64,000 bases of DNA from assembly GCA_963811255.1 (NCBI GenBank), contig CAWEQI010000001.1, positions 496,001-560,000 of the forward strand, read 5' to 3'. Of the stretch, positions 46,386-55,612 are shown in pieces. A program made the position numbers and the translations under genes. A model generated the notes under the pieces. That model did no database searches. It was given only the letters and a program-made list of their open reading frames with translations, and had not been told where the DNA came from. The stretch is from Croceibacterium_B sp963811255 (GTDB lineage: Bacteria; Pseudomonadota; Alphaproteobacteria; Sphingomonadales; Sphingomonadaceae). The first letter of the stretch is position 1. Every line of letters begins with the position of its first letter.

Positions 46386-46601
46386 CTAGAGCCCGGCGTT
46401 GATCTCCCACAGGTCGGCCGCACCGGGCGAGCGGCGCAGCGTGCACAGCCGCGAACCGTCGCGCCACAGCTCGGCGCTGCGGCCGCGGGTTTCCTTCTGC
46501 GCAAAGTACAACGCCTGCGCCGAATTGGCCGCGTCGAACTCGATCTCCTTGGCGACGCCGAAGCCGTCGTCGACGTATTTCAGGCGATAGGTATTCCTCA
46601 T
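46386..46601 (-). CDS. Small conserved hypothetical protein
   Basis: A 71-residue soluble protein (MRNTYRLKYVDDGFGVAKEI start, IEFDAANSAQALYFAQKETRG middle). No family function recognised. Its ATG overlaps the stop of the CBS gene (ATGA), so it is translated with it. The two form a short minus-strand operon converging on ctrA. Confidence 0.7.
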   Translation of the reverse strand: MRNTYRLKYVDDGFGVAKEIEFDAANSAQALYFAQKETRGRSAELWRDGSRLCTLRRSPGAADLWEINAGL

Positions 46602-47026
46602 GCGACCACCTTCAGCACGGGGCGGCTGATCTCGCCCAGGGCGCGGGCGGCGGATTCCTTGTCCCAGCGGGCGACGTCGCCCAGCGAAATAATGCCGACC
46701 AGCCGGTCGTCAGCGTCGAGCACCGGCAGCCGGTGGACCTGCAGCCGGGCCATCCGCCCGGCAACGGCCTCAACACTTTCGTATTCGCGGCAATGGAAGA
46801 CCTCGTCGGTCATGACGTCGGAAATCCGCGAAAACATCCCGTCGCGATTCTCGGCAACGCCGCGCACGGCGATGTCGCGGTCGCTGATCATCCCCACCAG
46901 CTTGCCTTCGGCGACCACCGGCAGCGCGCCGATGTCGTGCTCGCGCATCCAGCGCGCGGTCTGTTCAAGTGTCGTAAGCGGGGATGCCGTCACGACGTAG
47001 CTAGTCATGATTTCGCCGACTCGCAT
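46598..47026 (-). CDS. Tandem CBS-domain protein
   Basis: A 142-residue protein made of two CBS domains (MRVGEIMTSYVVTASPLTT to LVGMISDRDIAVRG, then ISDVMTDEVFHC to DRLVGIISLGDVARW). Such pairs bind adenine nucleotides or SAM and regulate partner proteins. The upstream in-frame extension to 47110 is less likely than the ATG giving the standard MxVxDIMT-like start. Partner unknown. Confidence 0.88.
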   Translation of the reverse strand: MRVGEIMTSYVVTASPLTTLEQTARWMREHDIGALPVVAEGKLVGMISDRDIAVRGVAENRDGMFSRISDVMTDEVFHCREYESVEAVAGRMARLQVHRLPVLDADDRLVGIISLGDVARWDKESAARALGEISRPVLKVVA

Positions 47027-47149
47027 GGGACCTTTTCCTGTTTCTGCCGCCAAGCTGAGACCGATCCCGCAGCCTTGCATTAATCTTTCTAAGCGAAAAT
47101 GACGAATCAATTCATTGAAATCGTTGAATTGCCCCGACGCCGGGACGAG

Positions 47150-47401
47150 TCAGCGCCGCCCTCGTCCGAGGCGCTTGGCGAGAGCGGCGATCGTGTACGG
47201 GCCGGCGATCAGCAGCGTGCGGAAGACCAGCGCGGTCACGAGGCCCGCGAGGCTGACGTAGGGCAGCGAGGCGACGGTGGTCACCGCCGTCCACCCCAGC
47301 ACGATGATGGCGATCGCCTTGAGTTCACGCCGGCCGAGCCGCCCCGATTGCCAGCCGAGCACGGCGGAGACGACGACGGCGGTCAGTTCCAGCAAGCCCA
47401 T
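47150..47401 (-). CDS. Small membrane protein, hypothetical
   Basis: An 83-residue protein with two or three hydrophobic segments (LELTAVVVSAVLGW, AIAIIVLGWTAVTTVASL and TALVFRTLLIAGPYTIAAL) and a basic C-terminus. It starts 33 bases after the M1 peptidase gene on the same strand and may share its transcript. No family recognised. Confidence 0.6.
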   Translation of the reverse strand: MGLLELTAVVVSAVLGWQSGRLGRRELKAIAIIVLGWTAVTTVASLPYVSLAGLVTALVFRTLLIAGPYTIAALAKRLGRGRR

Positions 47402-47434
47402 TGGGTCTCCTCGTCCTTCGTCAGATGGCCGGCT

Positions 47435-49409
47435 TCAACGACCGGGCGCCTTGCGGGTGTTGTTGAAGCGATCCTTGTCCGGCAGCTTGTGGTCCGGGTC
47501 GACGGTCGCGCCGACGACCGTTCTCCCGGGCGGAATGGTCGCGCTGGTCGACGCATTCCTGATCCAGCTTTCCGCCGGCAGACGAATATCCTGATGACTG
47601 CCGTCGGCGAAGTCGATCCTGAGCGTCGCCGGCAGCACCAGCTTGTCGTGGCTGCCGACGGTGATCGTGGTGCCGTCCTTGCCGGCCTCGATCGCATCCA
47701 CGGCCAGATCGAGCGACCAGTTATGGGCGAACCAGCCGCGCCAGAAATACGACAGGTCCTCGCCCGCGGCGCTGTCCATGGCGCGGAAGAAGTCGTCCGG
47801 CCGGGGGTGCTTGAAGGCCCAGGTGCGGATGTAGCGGCGAAACGCGGGATCGAACCGCTCCGGGCCGAGAATCTGCTCGCGCAGCAGCACCAGCCCGAGC
47901 GCGGTTTTGAAGTACGAGACCGAATGCCCGTATTTCGAAGGGATGGAATCCGCCTGGGTCCTGATCGGCGGCGCGGCGGGATCCGCGAGCAGCGGCACGA
48001 TTTCGTCGAGCGGATTGCCGCCGCCGGGAGCGTATTCGGGATCGTGCTTGGGCGCGTACTCGCCGTGGTTGAAATCGTCCGATTCGTAGACGTCGATGAA
48101 GGTGTTGAAGCCCTCGTCCATCCACGCGTCGCGGCGTTCGTCGGAGCCGACCGTCATCGGAAACCAGCTGTGGCCGATCTCGTGGGCGGTATAGAGGAAC
48201 AGCGTGCGGCCCTCGTGCTTCAGATCGTCGAACGCGAGCGCGGGATATTCCATCGAGCTGACCGGCCCACCGACGTTGACCGCCACCGGCCACGGATAAG
48301 GCGACCAGCGGCGGGAGAAGTTCTCGACCGCGTTCTTCAGGTATTCGGTCGAGCGGCCCCAGCCCTGCGGGCCGGCGCTTTCCGCCGGATAGACCGACAT
48401 CGCCAGCGCCGATTGGCCGCCCGGCAGGTTGATCCGCGCCGCGTCCCAGACGAACGCCGGCGAAGCGGCGAAGGCTACGTCGCGGGTGTGGGCCATGCGG
48501 AAGTGCCAGGTGAGAGTGCCGCCCTGCTTGGGGCGAGTCGCGGGGTCGTGGACTTCCACCGGCGAGCGGATCATCACCGTCGCGTCGCTCGCGCGGGCCT
48601 TCGCCAGTCGCCCGCGCTGCCGCGCCGTCAGCACATCCTGCGGATTCACCAATTCGCCGCTGCCCACGACGATCATGCTGCTGGGCACGGTGATAAAATA
48701 GTCGAAGTCGCCGAATTCGAGGTAGAATTCCTGGCCCAGATAGGGCGCGGTGTCCCAGCCGCGAATGTCGTCGTAGACGCACATCCGCGGATACCACTGG
48801 GCGATGTCGTAGATCGGCCCGTCTTGGGCGTTCGTCCAGCCCATGCGCCCGCCCCATGCCCCGGGGACGGTGAAGTGCCAGACGATGTGCAGGCGGGCCT
48901 TCGCGCCCTTGCCGGCGAGCGGCGCCGGGAGCGTGACGCGCATGCGCGTGTCGCTCACCAGATAGGGCGCGGCGACGAACTTGCCGTGCTGCTCGATCTC
49001 GACTTTGTCGAGCACCATCCCATCTGTCGAGCTGCCGCGCGGCAACTCGCCGGCGAACGCCGCGCGGCTGTCAGCCTTGTAGATGTTCTGGTCGAGCTGG
49101 AGCCACAGCTCATCGAGCGCGCCGGGGCTGTTGTTGGTGTAAGTGATGACTTCGTCGCCGGAGAGCGACGGCGAGGTGGGGTTCGAGTTCGAGTGTCGCG
49201 TGGATCGCGTAATCGGCGCGGTTCTGCCAATATTGGGGGCCGGGCAAGCCGTTCGCCGAGCGATAGACGTTCACCGGCTCGTCCATCGGGAACGGCGCGA
49301 AAGCGGCCCGCGGGTCGTACTGGGCCAGCGCCGGCGCGGTAGCGAACAGCAAAGCCGCGAACGTCAGCCAGCGCAAGACAACGGACAACGACCGAACGGG
49401 GAGCGACAT
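47435..49409 (-). CDS. M1 family metallopeptidase, frameshifted in this sequence
   Basis: Exported zinc aminopeptidase-like protein. The N-terminal frame carries a signal peptide (cleavage after ALAQ) and PNVYRSANGLPG-type residues through YAIHATLELE. The remainder continues in another frame from TSPSLSGDEVITYTNNSPGA. The switch lies in a CCCC run (minus strand; forward 49178-49181), and removing one C gives a 657-residue protein. Zinc motif HEIGH in LYTAHEIGHSWFPM with downstream Glu in WMDEGFNTF. GAMEN-type exopeptidase motif appears as GPVSSMEYPAL. Family assignment is firm; substrate unknown. Confidence 0.87.
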
Positions 49410-49528
49410 GATTGGGCTGAGGGCCTCCTTGCGCCGCCCTGCCACGAGCCGCGAACAACGGTCAACCGGCGGGCAGCGCTCAAGGCGGGGTGGACAGCCG
49501 CGCCCCGCCGGTTCTAGCGCCGCGCCTC

Positions 49529-50242
49529 ATGACCGCGCATAAATCCGGCGATCCGACGACGCTCAACCGCCTTTATGGGCGCGGCCAAGGGCGACCCTTG
49601 CGCAAAGGGCAGCAGGCGCTGTTCGACACCTTGCTGCCGCGAGTAAGTGTACCCGATGAAGGCCCGGTCACCGCCGAGCGGCTGTTCGGGCATGATTGCC
49701 CGCTGCATTTCGAGATCGGCTTCGGCGGCGGCGAGCATCTCGCCGAACGGGCCGACATGCTGCCCGGCCATGGCTTCATCGGCGCCGAGCCGTTCGTCAA
49801 CGGCGTCGCCCAGGCGCTGGTGCATATTGCCGGCGACAACGGCGCGCACCCGCCGCTCGGCAACGTCCGCCTGCACCACGGCGACGCGCTGCAAGTGCTG
49901 CGGCGGGTGCCGGACGGCGCGCTGGCGTTCCTCTACCTGCTGCATCCGGACCCGTGGCCCAAGGCGCGCCACGCCAAGCGGCGGATGATGAACGACGGCC
50001 CGCTCGAGCTCATCGCCGCCAAGCTGAAGTCCGGCGGCGAATTCCGCTTCGGCACCGACCAGCCGGTTTACCTGCGCCACGCGCTCATGGTGATGCGGCG
50101 GCACGTCGAACAGTTCGAATGGCTGGTCGAGGGGCGTCAAAGCTGGCAGCAGCGTCCCGGCGGCTGGCCCGAGACGCGTTACGAGGCCAAGGCGCGGAAG
50201 CTAGGTCACGAGGTTTGGTATTTCCGCTACCGGCGAAGGTGA
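49529..50242 (+). CDS. trmB: tRNA (guanine-N7)-methyltransferase TrmB
   Basis: Forms m7G46 in tRNA. The 237-residue protein has the SAM-binding start FEIGFGGGEHLAERA, GAEPFVNGVAQAL, and the signature LLHPDPWPKARHAKRRMM. The ATG at 49529 is preferred over the GTG/ATG further upstream. Divergent from the M1 peptidase gene. Confidence 0.94.
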   Translation: MTAHKSGDPTTLNRLYGRGQGRPLRKGQQALFDTLLPRVSVPDEGPVTAERLFGHDCPLHFEIGFGGGEHLAERADMLPGHGFIGAEPFVNGVAQALVHIAGDNGAHPPLGNVRLHHGDALQVLRRVPDGALAFLYLLHPDPWPKARHAKRRMMNDGPLELIAAKLKSGGEFRFGTDQPVYLRHALMVMRRHVEQFEWLVEGRQSWQQRPGGWPETRYEAKARKLGHEVWYFRYRRR

Positions 50243-50250
50243 GAGCGTTG

Positions 50251-50346
50251 TTCTCCCCTCCCCTTTACGGAAGAGGTCTGGGGAGGATCAGCGCAACTGC
50301 GGTGATCATTCCCACCCCTAGCCCCTCTCGCAAGCGGGAGGGGGAT
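50251..50346. repeat. Intergenic CCCACCCCTAGCCCCTC palindromic repeat
   Basis: Begins CTCCCCTCCCCTTTACGG and ends CCCACCCCTAGCCCCTCTCG followed by CAAGCGGGAGGGGGA. Its right part matches the repeat inside mutS (58548-58581) at about 30 of 35 positions, and GGGGAGGATCAGCGC is the reverse complement of that copy's middle. It fills the gap between the convergent trmB and tautomerase genes. Confidence 0.7.
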
Positions 50347-50349
50347 TGG

Positions 50350-50568
50350 CTAAGCCGCCGATTGCAGCGCCTGGACGTCGGCCGCGCCGAGCAGTTGACC
50401 GCCGATCGCCCAATCGCCCTGGGCGATCTCGTTGATCTTGACCCAGGTCTTGTCGCGCAACGCTTCGCCCTCGACGGCGATCATCGCCTCGGTGACGCCG
50501 CGAATCATTTCGCCTTTCTCTTCGGGGGTGAAGACGTCCTTGATGACGTCGATGGTGACGAGGGGCAT
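50350..50568 (-). CDS. 4-oxalocrotonate tautomerase-like protein
   Basis: A 72-residue tautomerase-superfamily protein with the catalytic N-terminal proline (MPLVTIDVIKDVFTPEEK) and an Arg-containing middle (EALRDKTWVKINEIAQGDW). Such proteins form hexamers and use Pro1 for keto-enol isomerisation. No aromatic meta-cleavage genes are adjacent, so the substrate is open. Confidence 0.85.
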   Translation of the reverse strand: MPLVTIDVIKDVFTPEEKGEMIRGVTEAMIAVEGEALRDKTWVKINEIAQGDWAIGGQLLGAADVQALQSAA

Positions 50569-50701
50569 GGTTCTCTCCTCCTTGTGCTATGACCAGCCAC
50601 CGGGCCGGCCTGCAACCACTCTAGCGAGGGCTGCCGCGCCGAGCTTGAAGCCGGTATGGAGATTTCGTGGAGATGAGCCGGATTTCCGCGCGGCGGGCGC
50701 C

Positions 50702-52243
50702 ATGATCTACCGGTTCGAGCGCTTCGAACTCGATCCCGGCCGCTTCGAGCTGCGGGCCGGCGGCGTGGCGCAGGCGGTCGAGCCGCAAGTGCTCGAGTTG
50801 CTGATCCTGCTTGCCGCCAACCCCGACCGGCTGGTGACCAAGGACGAGATCGTCGAGCGTATCTGGCATGGGCGCTTTGTGTCCGATTCGGCGGTCTCGT
50901 CGCGGATCAAGTCGGCGCGGCGGGCGATCGGCGACGACGGCGAAGCCCAGCGGCTGATCCGCACCGTCCATGGCAAGGGTTTCCGCTTCGTCGGCAAGAT
51001 CGCCTTCGTCGCCGACGCGCGGGCCTTGGCCGAATCTGCCGCGCCGGCACGGCCGGGGCGGCAGCCGTCGATCGCCGTGCTGCCGCTCCGCCCGGCGGGC
51101 GACGCCGGGCCGCTGGCCATCATCGCGGACGCGCTGGCCGACGAAGTGATCGCCGATCTCGCGCGGCTGCACTGGCTGCTGGTCATCGCCCGCGGCTCGA
51201 GCTTTCGCTTCCGCGGGCGCGACGTCGATTGCCGTGACGTCGGCGGGGCGCTCGGTGTCGATTACTGCCTCGCCGGCAGCGTCGAGGAGAGCCGCGGCCG
51301 CTTCACCGTTGCCGTCGAACTGTCGCGGACGAGCGACGGCGCGCTGCTATGGACCGAGCGCTTCGCCGCCGGCGCCGACGAGCTTGCCGATCTGCGCTGG
51401 GAAATCGTCGCGGCAATCGTCGCCAATCTCAAGCTGCGCATCGCCCGCGACGAGGCCGAGCGGGCCCGTGGCGCGCCCGACGCGGCGCTCGATGCGTGGG
51501 GCGCCTACCACCTCGGGCTCGATCACATGTTCCGCTTCAACCGGAGCGACAATGCCCGGGCGGCGGGGCTGTTCGAACGGGCGCTAGAGCAGTCGCCGAA
51601 CTTCTCCCGTGCGCTGAGCGGGCTGTCGTTCACTCGCTTTCAGGATGCCTTCCTGCCTTATTCCTCCGACCCCGCCGCATCCGCCGCCGAGGCTCGGACG
51701 CTCGCCGAGCGGGCCCTGCTGTGCGATCCACTCGATCCCTTCGCGCATCTCAATCTAGGGCGGTCGCTGTGGCTCGAGGGCGACATGGCGGCCAGCCTCG
51801 AACGGCTGGGCGAGAGCATCGCCCTCAGCCCCAATTGCGCCCAGGCTGTGTATTCCAAGGCGTGGGCGGAAATGACGCAGTGCGATCCGGCGAGCAGCGA
51901 TCCGCATGCCGAGCTGGCGCTGCGGCTGAGCCCGCTCGATCCCTTGCGCTACGCGATGATTGCCGTGCGCTCGCTCAACGCGCTGATGGGCGGCGATTAC
52001 GAGCGCGCCGCACGGCTGGGCGAACAGGCCGCCCGCTCGCCGGGGGCACACAAGCACATCTCCGTCATCGCTGCGCTCGGCGACCGGCTGGCCGGGCGAG
52101 ACGACAGCGCGCGGCAATGGATCGCCCGCGCCCGGGCGCAGGACCCGGACCTCACCGCCGCGGTGTTCCTGCGCTCGTTCCCGTTCGCTCCATCCGCCGG
52201 GCGCGAAACGATCGAGGGCGCGCTGCGCGAGCTGGGCCTGTAG
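50702..52243 (+). CDS. Winged-helix transcriptional regulator with TPR-type C-terminus
   Basis: A 513-residue CadC-like regulator without a membrane span. The N-terminal 95 residues form an OmpR/ToxR-type winged helix (FERFELDPGRFELRAGG, TKDEIVERIWHGRFVSDSAVSSRIKSARRAIGD split, RTVHGKGFRFVG). A middle domain (AVLPLRPAGDAGPLAIIADALADEVIADL) resembles adenylate-cyclase-associated periplasmic-binding-like modules, and the C-terminus is helical repeats (LERALLEQSPNFSRALSG type). Target genes unknown. ATG at 50702 gives the family start. Confidence 0.82.
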   Translation: MIYRFERFELDPGRFELRAGGVAQAVEPQVLELLILLAANPDRLVTKDEIVERIWHGRFVSDSAVSSRIKSARRAIGDDGEAQRLIRTVHGKGFRFVGKIAFVADARALAESAAPARPGRQPSIAVLPLRPAGDAGPLAIIADALADEVIADLARLHWLLVIARGSSFRFRGRDVDCRDVGGALGVDYCLAGSVEESRGRFTVAVELSRTSDGALLWTERFAAGADELADLRWEIVAAIVANLKLRIARDEAERARGAPDAALDAWGAYHLGLDHMFRFNRSDNARAAGLFERALEQSPNFSRALSGLSFTRFQDAFLPYSSDPAASAAEARTLAERALLCDPLDPFAHLNLGRSLWLEGDMAASLERLGESIALSPNCAQAVYSKAWAEMTQCDPASSDPHAELALRLSPLDPLRYAMIAVRSLNALMGGDYERAARLGEQAARSPGAHKHISVIAALGDRLAGRDDSARQWIARARAQDPDLTAAVFLRSFPFAPSAGRETIEGALRELGL

Positions 52244-52339
52244 CGATCCTCCGTTCAGCCCCGGGAAACCGAAATCGCGGCAGCGCGTTCAATCGGCAAA
52301 GGATCGATCGGAGAGCGCCGCGCTTGCGGCGCGAAAATT

Positions 52340-53632
52340 ATGCGCAACCCCCTACGTTTCATCGTCGCCGCTGCCGCGCTGCTGGCGGCCGCCCCCCTAT
52401 TATCCGCTCCGCCCAAGGGCGACGAGCCGGTCGCAGTGCCGAGCAACATCAAGCAGGGGATCGACTTCGTCTATGTCGACCCCGGCCTCAGCGCCGTCGC
52501 CCGAAGGCACCAGAAGCCGCGCAACTGGCTGGCCCGCCTGTTCAAGGGCGACATCAAGCATCAGCCGAACCCGATTTTTCAGCAGCTCGCCAGCGGTCTC
52601 CAACGCTACCGCGCGACCTGGGGCGCGCTGCCGCAGATCAAGCTGCCGGGCGGACCGGTGCTCAAGCTCGGCTCCACCGGCAAGCGCGTCGCCCTGCTGC
52701 GCGAGCGGCTGGGGCTGGCACCGGGCGATACCTTCGACGGCGAGCTGACGAGGGCGGTGATCAGCTATCAACGCGAGCACGGGCTCGACCCGGTCGACGG
52801 GATCGTCGGCCGCGGCACTCTCGCCTCGCTGAACCTCGGTGCGGCGTGGTACGAGCGGCGCATCGCAATCAACATGGAACGGGCTTGGCGGCTGCCGGCG
52901 ACCGGCGCCTTCGGGCGCTACATCGTCGTCGATGCGGGCGCCGCTGAGGCCTACTTGTTCGACCACGATAAGGCGGTCGACAGCATGCGGGTGGTGGTCG
53001 GCATGCCGAAGACCAAGACGCCGATGATGGCCGTCCTAATGCAAGACGCGAAAGTGCATCCCTACTGGATCGTGCCGCCCGAACTGATCCGATCGCTCAC
53101 AGCCAAGCGGATCGGCGAGATGGGCCTCGTCTATCTGCAGGACTATCATTACGAAGTGTTGGCCAACTGGTCGCCGGGCGCGCCGATCATCGATCCCAAG
53201 ACAGTCGACTGGAAGCAGATCGCCAGCGGTAAGAAGCAGCCGACCGTGCTCGTGCGCCAGCTGCCGGGGCCGTGGAACTCGATGGGCGACATGAAGTTCG
53301 AGATCCCCAACGATTACGGCATCTACCTGCACGACACGCCGCACAAGGAGCTGTTCGCCGAGGACGACCGTCACCTCAGCAACGGCTGCATCCGCCTGGC
53401 CGACTATCGCCGCTTCGCCGATTGGGTGTTCGGGCACGTGCCGCAAGCTGCGTCCGACCGGCAGAAGGAGTTCGATCTACCCAGCCCGCTGCCGGTCTAT
53501 ATCACCTATCTGACCGTGCAGCCGAACGGCGCCGGCGGGGTGGTTTTCCTGCCCGACGTTTACGGCTGGGATTCGCTGGCGATGCCGCAGATGTTCGGCG
53601 GGTCGCAAGAGGTTGCCTCTAACGCGAGATAG
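52340..53632 (+). CDS. L,D-transpeptidase (YkuD) with peptidoglycan-binding domain
   Basis: A 430-residue exported enzyme (signal peptide cleaved near LLSA) that would form 3-3 peptidoglycan cross-links or attach proteins to the wall. A peptidoglycan-binding domain (LGSTGKRVALLRERLGLAPG to VDGIVGRGTLASLN, ~107-165) precedes the YkuD domain, whose catalytic motif is HLSNGCIRLADY with Cys350. This resembles the WcfE/ErfK-like long form (YcbB type) found in proteobacteria. Confidence 0.9.
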   Translation: MRNPLRFIVAAAALLAAAPLLSAPPKGDEPVAVPSNIKQGIDFVYVDPGLSAVARRHQKPRNWLARLFKGDIKHQPNPIFQQLASGLQRYRATWGALPQIKLPGGPVLKLGSTGKRVALLRERLGLAPGDTFDGELTRAVISYQREHGLDPVDGIVGRGTLASLNLGAAWYERRIAINMERAWRLPATGAFGRYIVVDAGAAEAYLFDHDKAVDSMRVVVGMPKTKTPMMAVLMQDAKVHPYWIVPPELIRSLTAKRIGEMGLVYLQDYHYEVLANWSPGAPIIDPKTVDWKQIASGKKQPTVLVRQLPGPWNSMGDMKFEIPNDYGIYLHDTPHKELFAEDDRHLSNGCIRLADYRRFADWVFGHVPQAASDRQKEFDLPSPLPVYITYLTVQPNGAGGVVFLPDVYGWDSLAMPQMFGGSQEVASNAR

Positions 53633-53648
53633 ACAAGGGGAGATCGCC

Positions 53649-54329
53649 ATGGCCGGACGGCGCGCGCTGATCATCGGAGCTTCGCGGGGCATCGGCCTCG
53701 GCCTGGCGCAGGAACTGGCGGCGCGCGGGTGGCACGTGTTCGCCAGCGAGCGCCGGTCGAGCAAGGGCCTGGCCGAAGCGGCGCGCAAGGACGGGATCGA
53801 GGTCGTCACGGCGGACGTCACCGACGACGATTCGCTGCAAGCGCTGGCGCGCCGGATCGATCCGGGGTCGCTCGACCTGGTGCTGGTCAACGCCGGGATC
53901 ATGGGCGGCGAGCACCAGGCGGTCGAGCAAGCGTCGACCGAGGAGGTCACGCAGGTGATGATGACCAATGCCGTCGGCCCGGCCCGTGCGGGCAAGGCGA
54001 TGCTGCCGCTGCTGCGCGACGGCGGAACGCTGGCGTTCATGACCTCGCGGATGGGTTCGATCGCCGAGTCCTCGGGCGGCTTCGACCTCTATCGGATGAG
54101 CAAGGCGGCGCAGAACATCCTCGCCCGCGGCATTTCAGAGCGGCAAGGCAAAGAGCGCGGCATTGCCGTGCTGTCGCTCCATCCCGGCTGGGTCCGGACG
54201 GACATGGGCGGCCCCGGCGCTTCGCTGTCGGTCGAGCAAAGCGTGCGGGGTCTGGCCGACGTGCTCGAAGCCGAGCACCGGCCAGGTCACCGCTTTGTCG
54301 CTTATGACGGGAACGAAATCCCTTGGTAG
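53649..54329 (+). CDS. Short-chain dehydrogenase/reductase
   Basis: A 226-residue Rossmann-fold oxidoreductase with the cofactor motif GASRGIGLG (10-18), a NAG-type segment (VNAGIMGG) and the catalytic Ser/Tyr/Lys (MTSRMGSIAESS; YRMSKAAQN). The C-terminal HPGWVRTDMGG is typical of classical SDRs. Substrate unknown. It follows the transpeptidase gene by 16 bases. Confidence 0.9.
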   Translation: MAGRRALIIGASRGIGLGLAQELAARGWHVFASERRSSKGLAEAARKDGIEVVTADVTDDDSLQALARRIDPGSLDLVLVNAGIMGGEHQAVEQASTEEVTQVMMTNAVGPARAGKAMLPLLRDGGTLAFMTSRMGSIAESSGGFDLYRMSKAAQNILARGISERQGKERGIAVLSLHPGWVRTDMGGPGASLSVEQSVRGLADVLEAEHRPGHRFVAYDGNEIPW

Positions 54330-54330
54330 G

Positions 54331-54729
54331 TCAGCCCCTGCGCGCGTCCCAAACCAGATAACGCGCGCTGCGCAAGCCGTTGTGGTAGGCGGTCTGCCGG
54401 CAGTCACCGGGGTCGGGGTTGAGCATGGAGCCGACACCGCCAACCAGCTCGCTGCGGAACTCGTTGCATGCCTGATAGGCCGCCATTTGCAGCCGCCGGT
54501 CGAGCACGTACTGGCCATAGCGGGTACGGAGATTCAGGTCTGCGGTTGACACCCAGACGTGCGCCCGAACGACGTGGTCCCGGCGGACGGTGTTCTTCGG
54601 CTCCCAGGGACCAGGCTGCACACGCGGTGCGGAAACGACGATGCCCGGTTCCTGGGCGACGGCCGGCATTTGCGGAATGAGCGCCGCAGCTGCGATGCCC
54701 GCGACTGCGGCTATGATCGAGCGGGACAT
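54331..54729 (-). CDS. UrcA family exported protein
   Basis: A 132-residue exported protein (signal peptide cleaved after AVAQ) with two cysteines (YQACNEF and GDCRQTAYHNG), in the UrcA family common in sphingomonads and Caulobacter; no biochemical role is known. ATG at 54729 starts the signal peptide. Its stop lies two bases from the convergent SDR gene stop. Confidence 0.8.
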   Translation of the reverse strand: MSRSIIAAVAGIAAAALIPQMPAVAQEPGIVVSAPRVQPGPWEPKNTVRRDHVVRAHVWVSTADLNLRTRYGQYVLDRRLQMAAYQACNEFRSELVGGVGSMLNPDPGDCRQTAYHNGLRSARYLVWDARRG

Positions 54730-54901
54730 GGCACTTCCTTTCGATTGTCCTGAAGCCCCCTCCCCGCGTCTATTCAACGCCCCCCGCAAGGCCCCGTTCC
54801 GCGCGGCGCCCGCCACATTCCTGGCGAAATGCGACGGTCGCTGACCCCACGCGCCGAAACGTGCTAATTATGCCGCTGGGCGCATTCGGGGGAGAAGGGG
54901 A

Positions 54902-55612
54902 ATGGGCAAGGCGGCGCTGTGGATCGGCGGCATTTTCGCGGCAATCGGCTTGCTCACGACCGCCGTCGGCGGTTGGCTCTACCACCAGGACCAGAGCCTC
55001 GCCGCCAACGGTGTCCACACCCGCGGAACCGTGATCGACATGGCCAGCAGCCGCGATTCGGATGGCGACTGGACTTACCGTCCGGTGGTCGCGTTCACCG
55101 ACGCCAGCGGCGGGCGGCACCGGTTCAGCAGCAGCGTCGGCAGCAATCGGCCGAGCCACTCGATCGGCGAGACGGTCGACATCATCTATTCCCCGTGGGC
55201 GCCCGAACAGGCGATGATCGACGGGTTCTGGGACCGCTACTTCCCGGTGCTGATGTTCGGCGGCATCGGCACCCTGTTCGCCGCGATCGGCATCGCCTTG
55301 CTGGTCACCTATGTTCGCCATCAGCGGATCGAGGCGCAACTACGGGTCAGCGGCGTTCCGCTGACGGCGAAGTTCAGCAACTGCTATCTCGACACCGGCA
55401 CCCAGATCAACGGCCGCAGCCCGTGGCGGGTGGTGTGCCAGGCGACCGACCCCGCGACCGGCAAGCTCGAAAGCTTCAAGAGCGACCCGGTGTGGGTCGA
55501 CCCGACCGAGCAGCTCAAAGGCCGCGAGATCAAGGTGCTGATCGATCCGGCCCGGCCGAAGCGCTATTTCGTCGACCTGTCGCCGTATGTCGACGACGGC
55601 GAGATGGCCTGA
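54902..55612 (+). CDS. DUF3592 family membrane protein
   Basis: A 236-residue protein with two membrane segments (LWIGGIFAAIGLLTTAVGGWLY and VLMFGGIGTLFAAIGIALLV) around a soluble domain with the DUF3592 features TRGTVIDM, TYRPVVAFTDASGGRHRFSSS and GETVDIIYSPWAPEQAMID, a family of unknown function. It ends directly against the convergent malic enzyme gene. Confidence 0.85.
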   Translation: MGKAALWIGGIFAAIGLLTTAVGGWLYHQDQSLAANGVHTRGTVIDMASSRDSDGDWTYRPVVAFTDASGGRHRFSSSVGSNRPSHSIGETVDIIYSPWAPEQAMIDGFWDRYFPVLMFGGIGTLFAAIGIALLVTYVRHQRIEAQLRVSGVPLTAKFSNCYLDTGTQINGRSPWRVVCQATDPATGKLESFKSDPVWVDPTEQLKGREIKVLIDPARPKRYFVDLSPYVDDGEMA

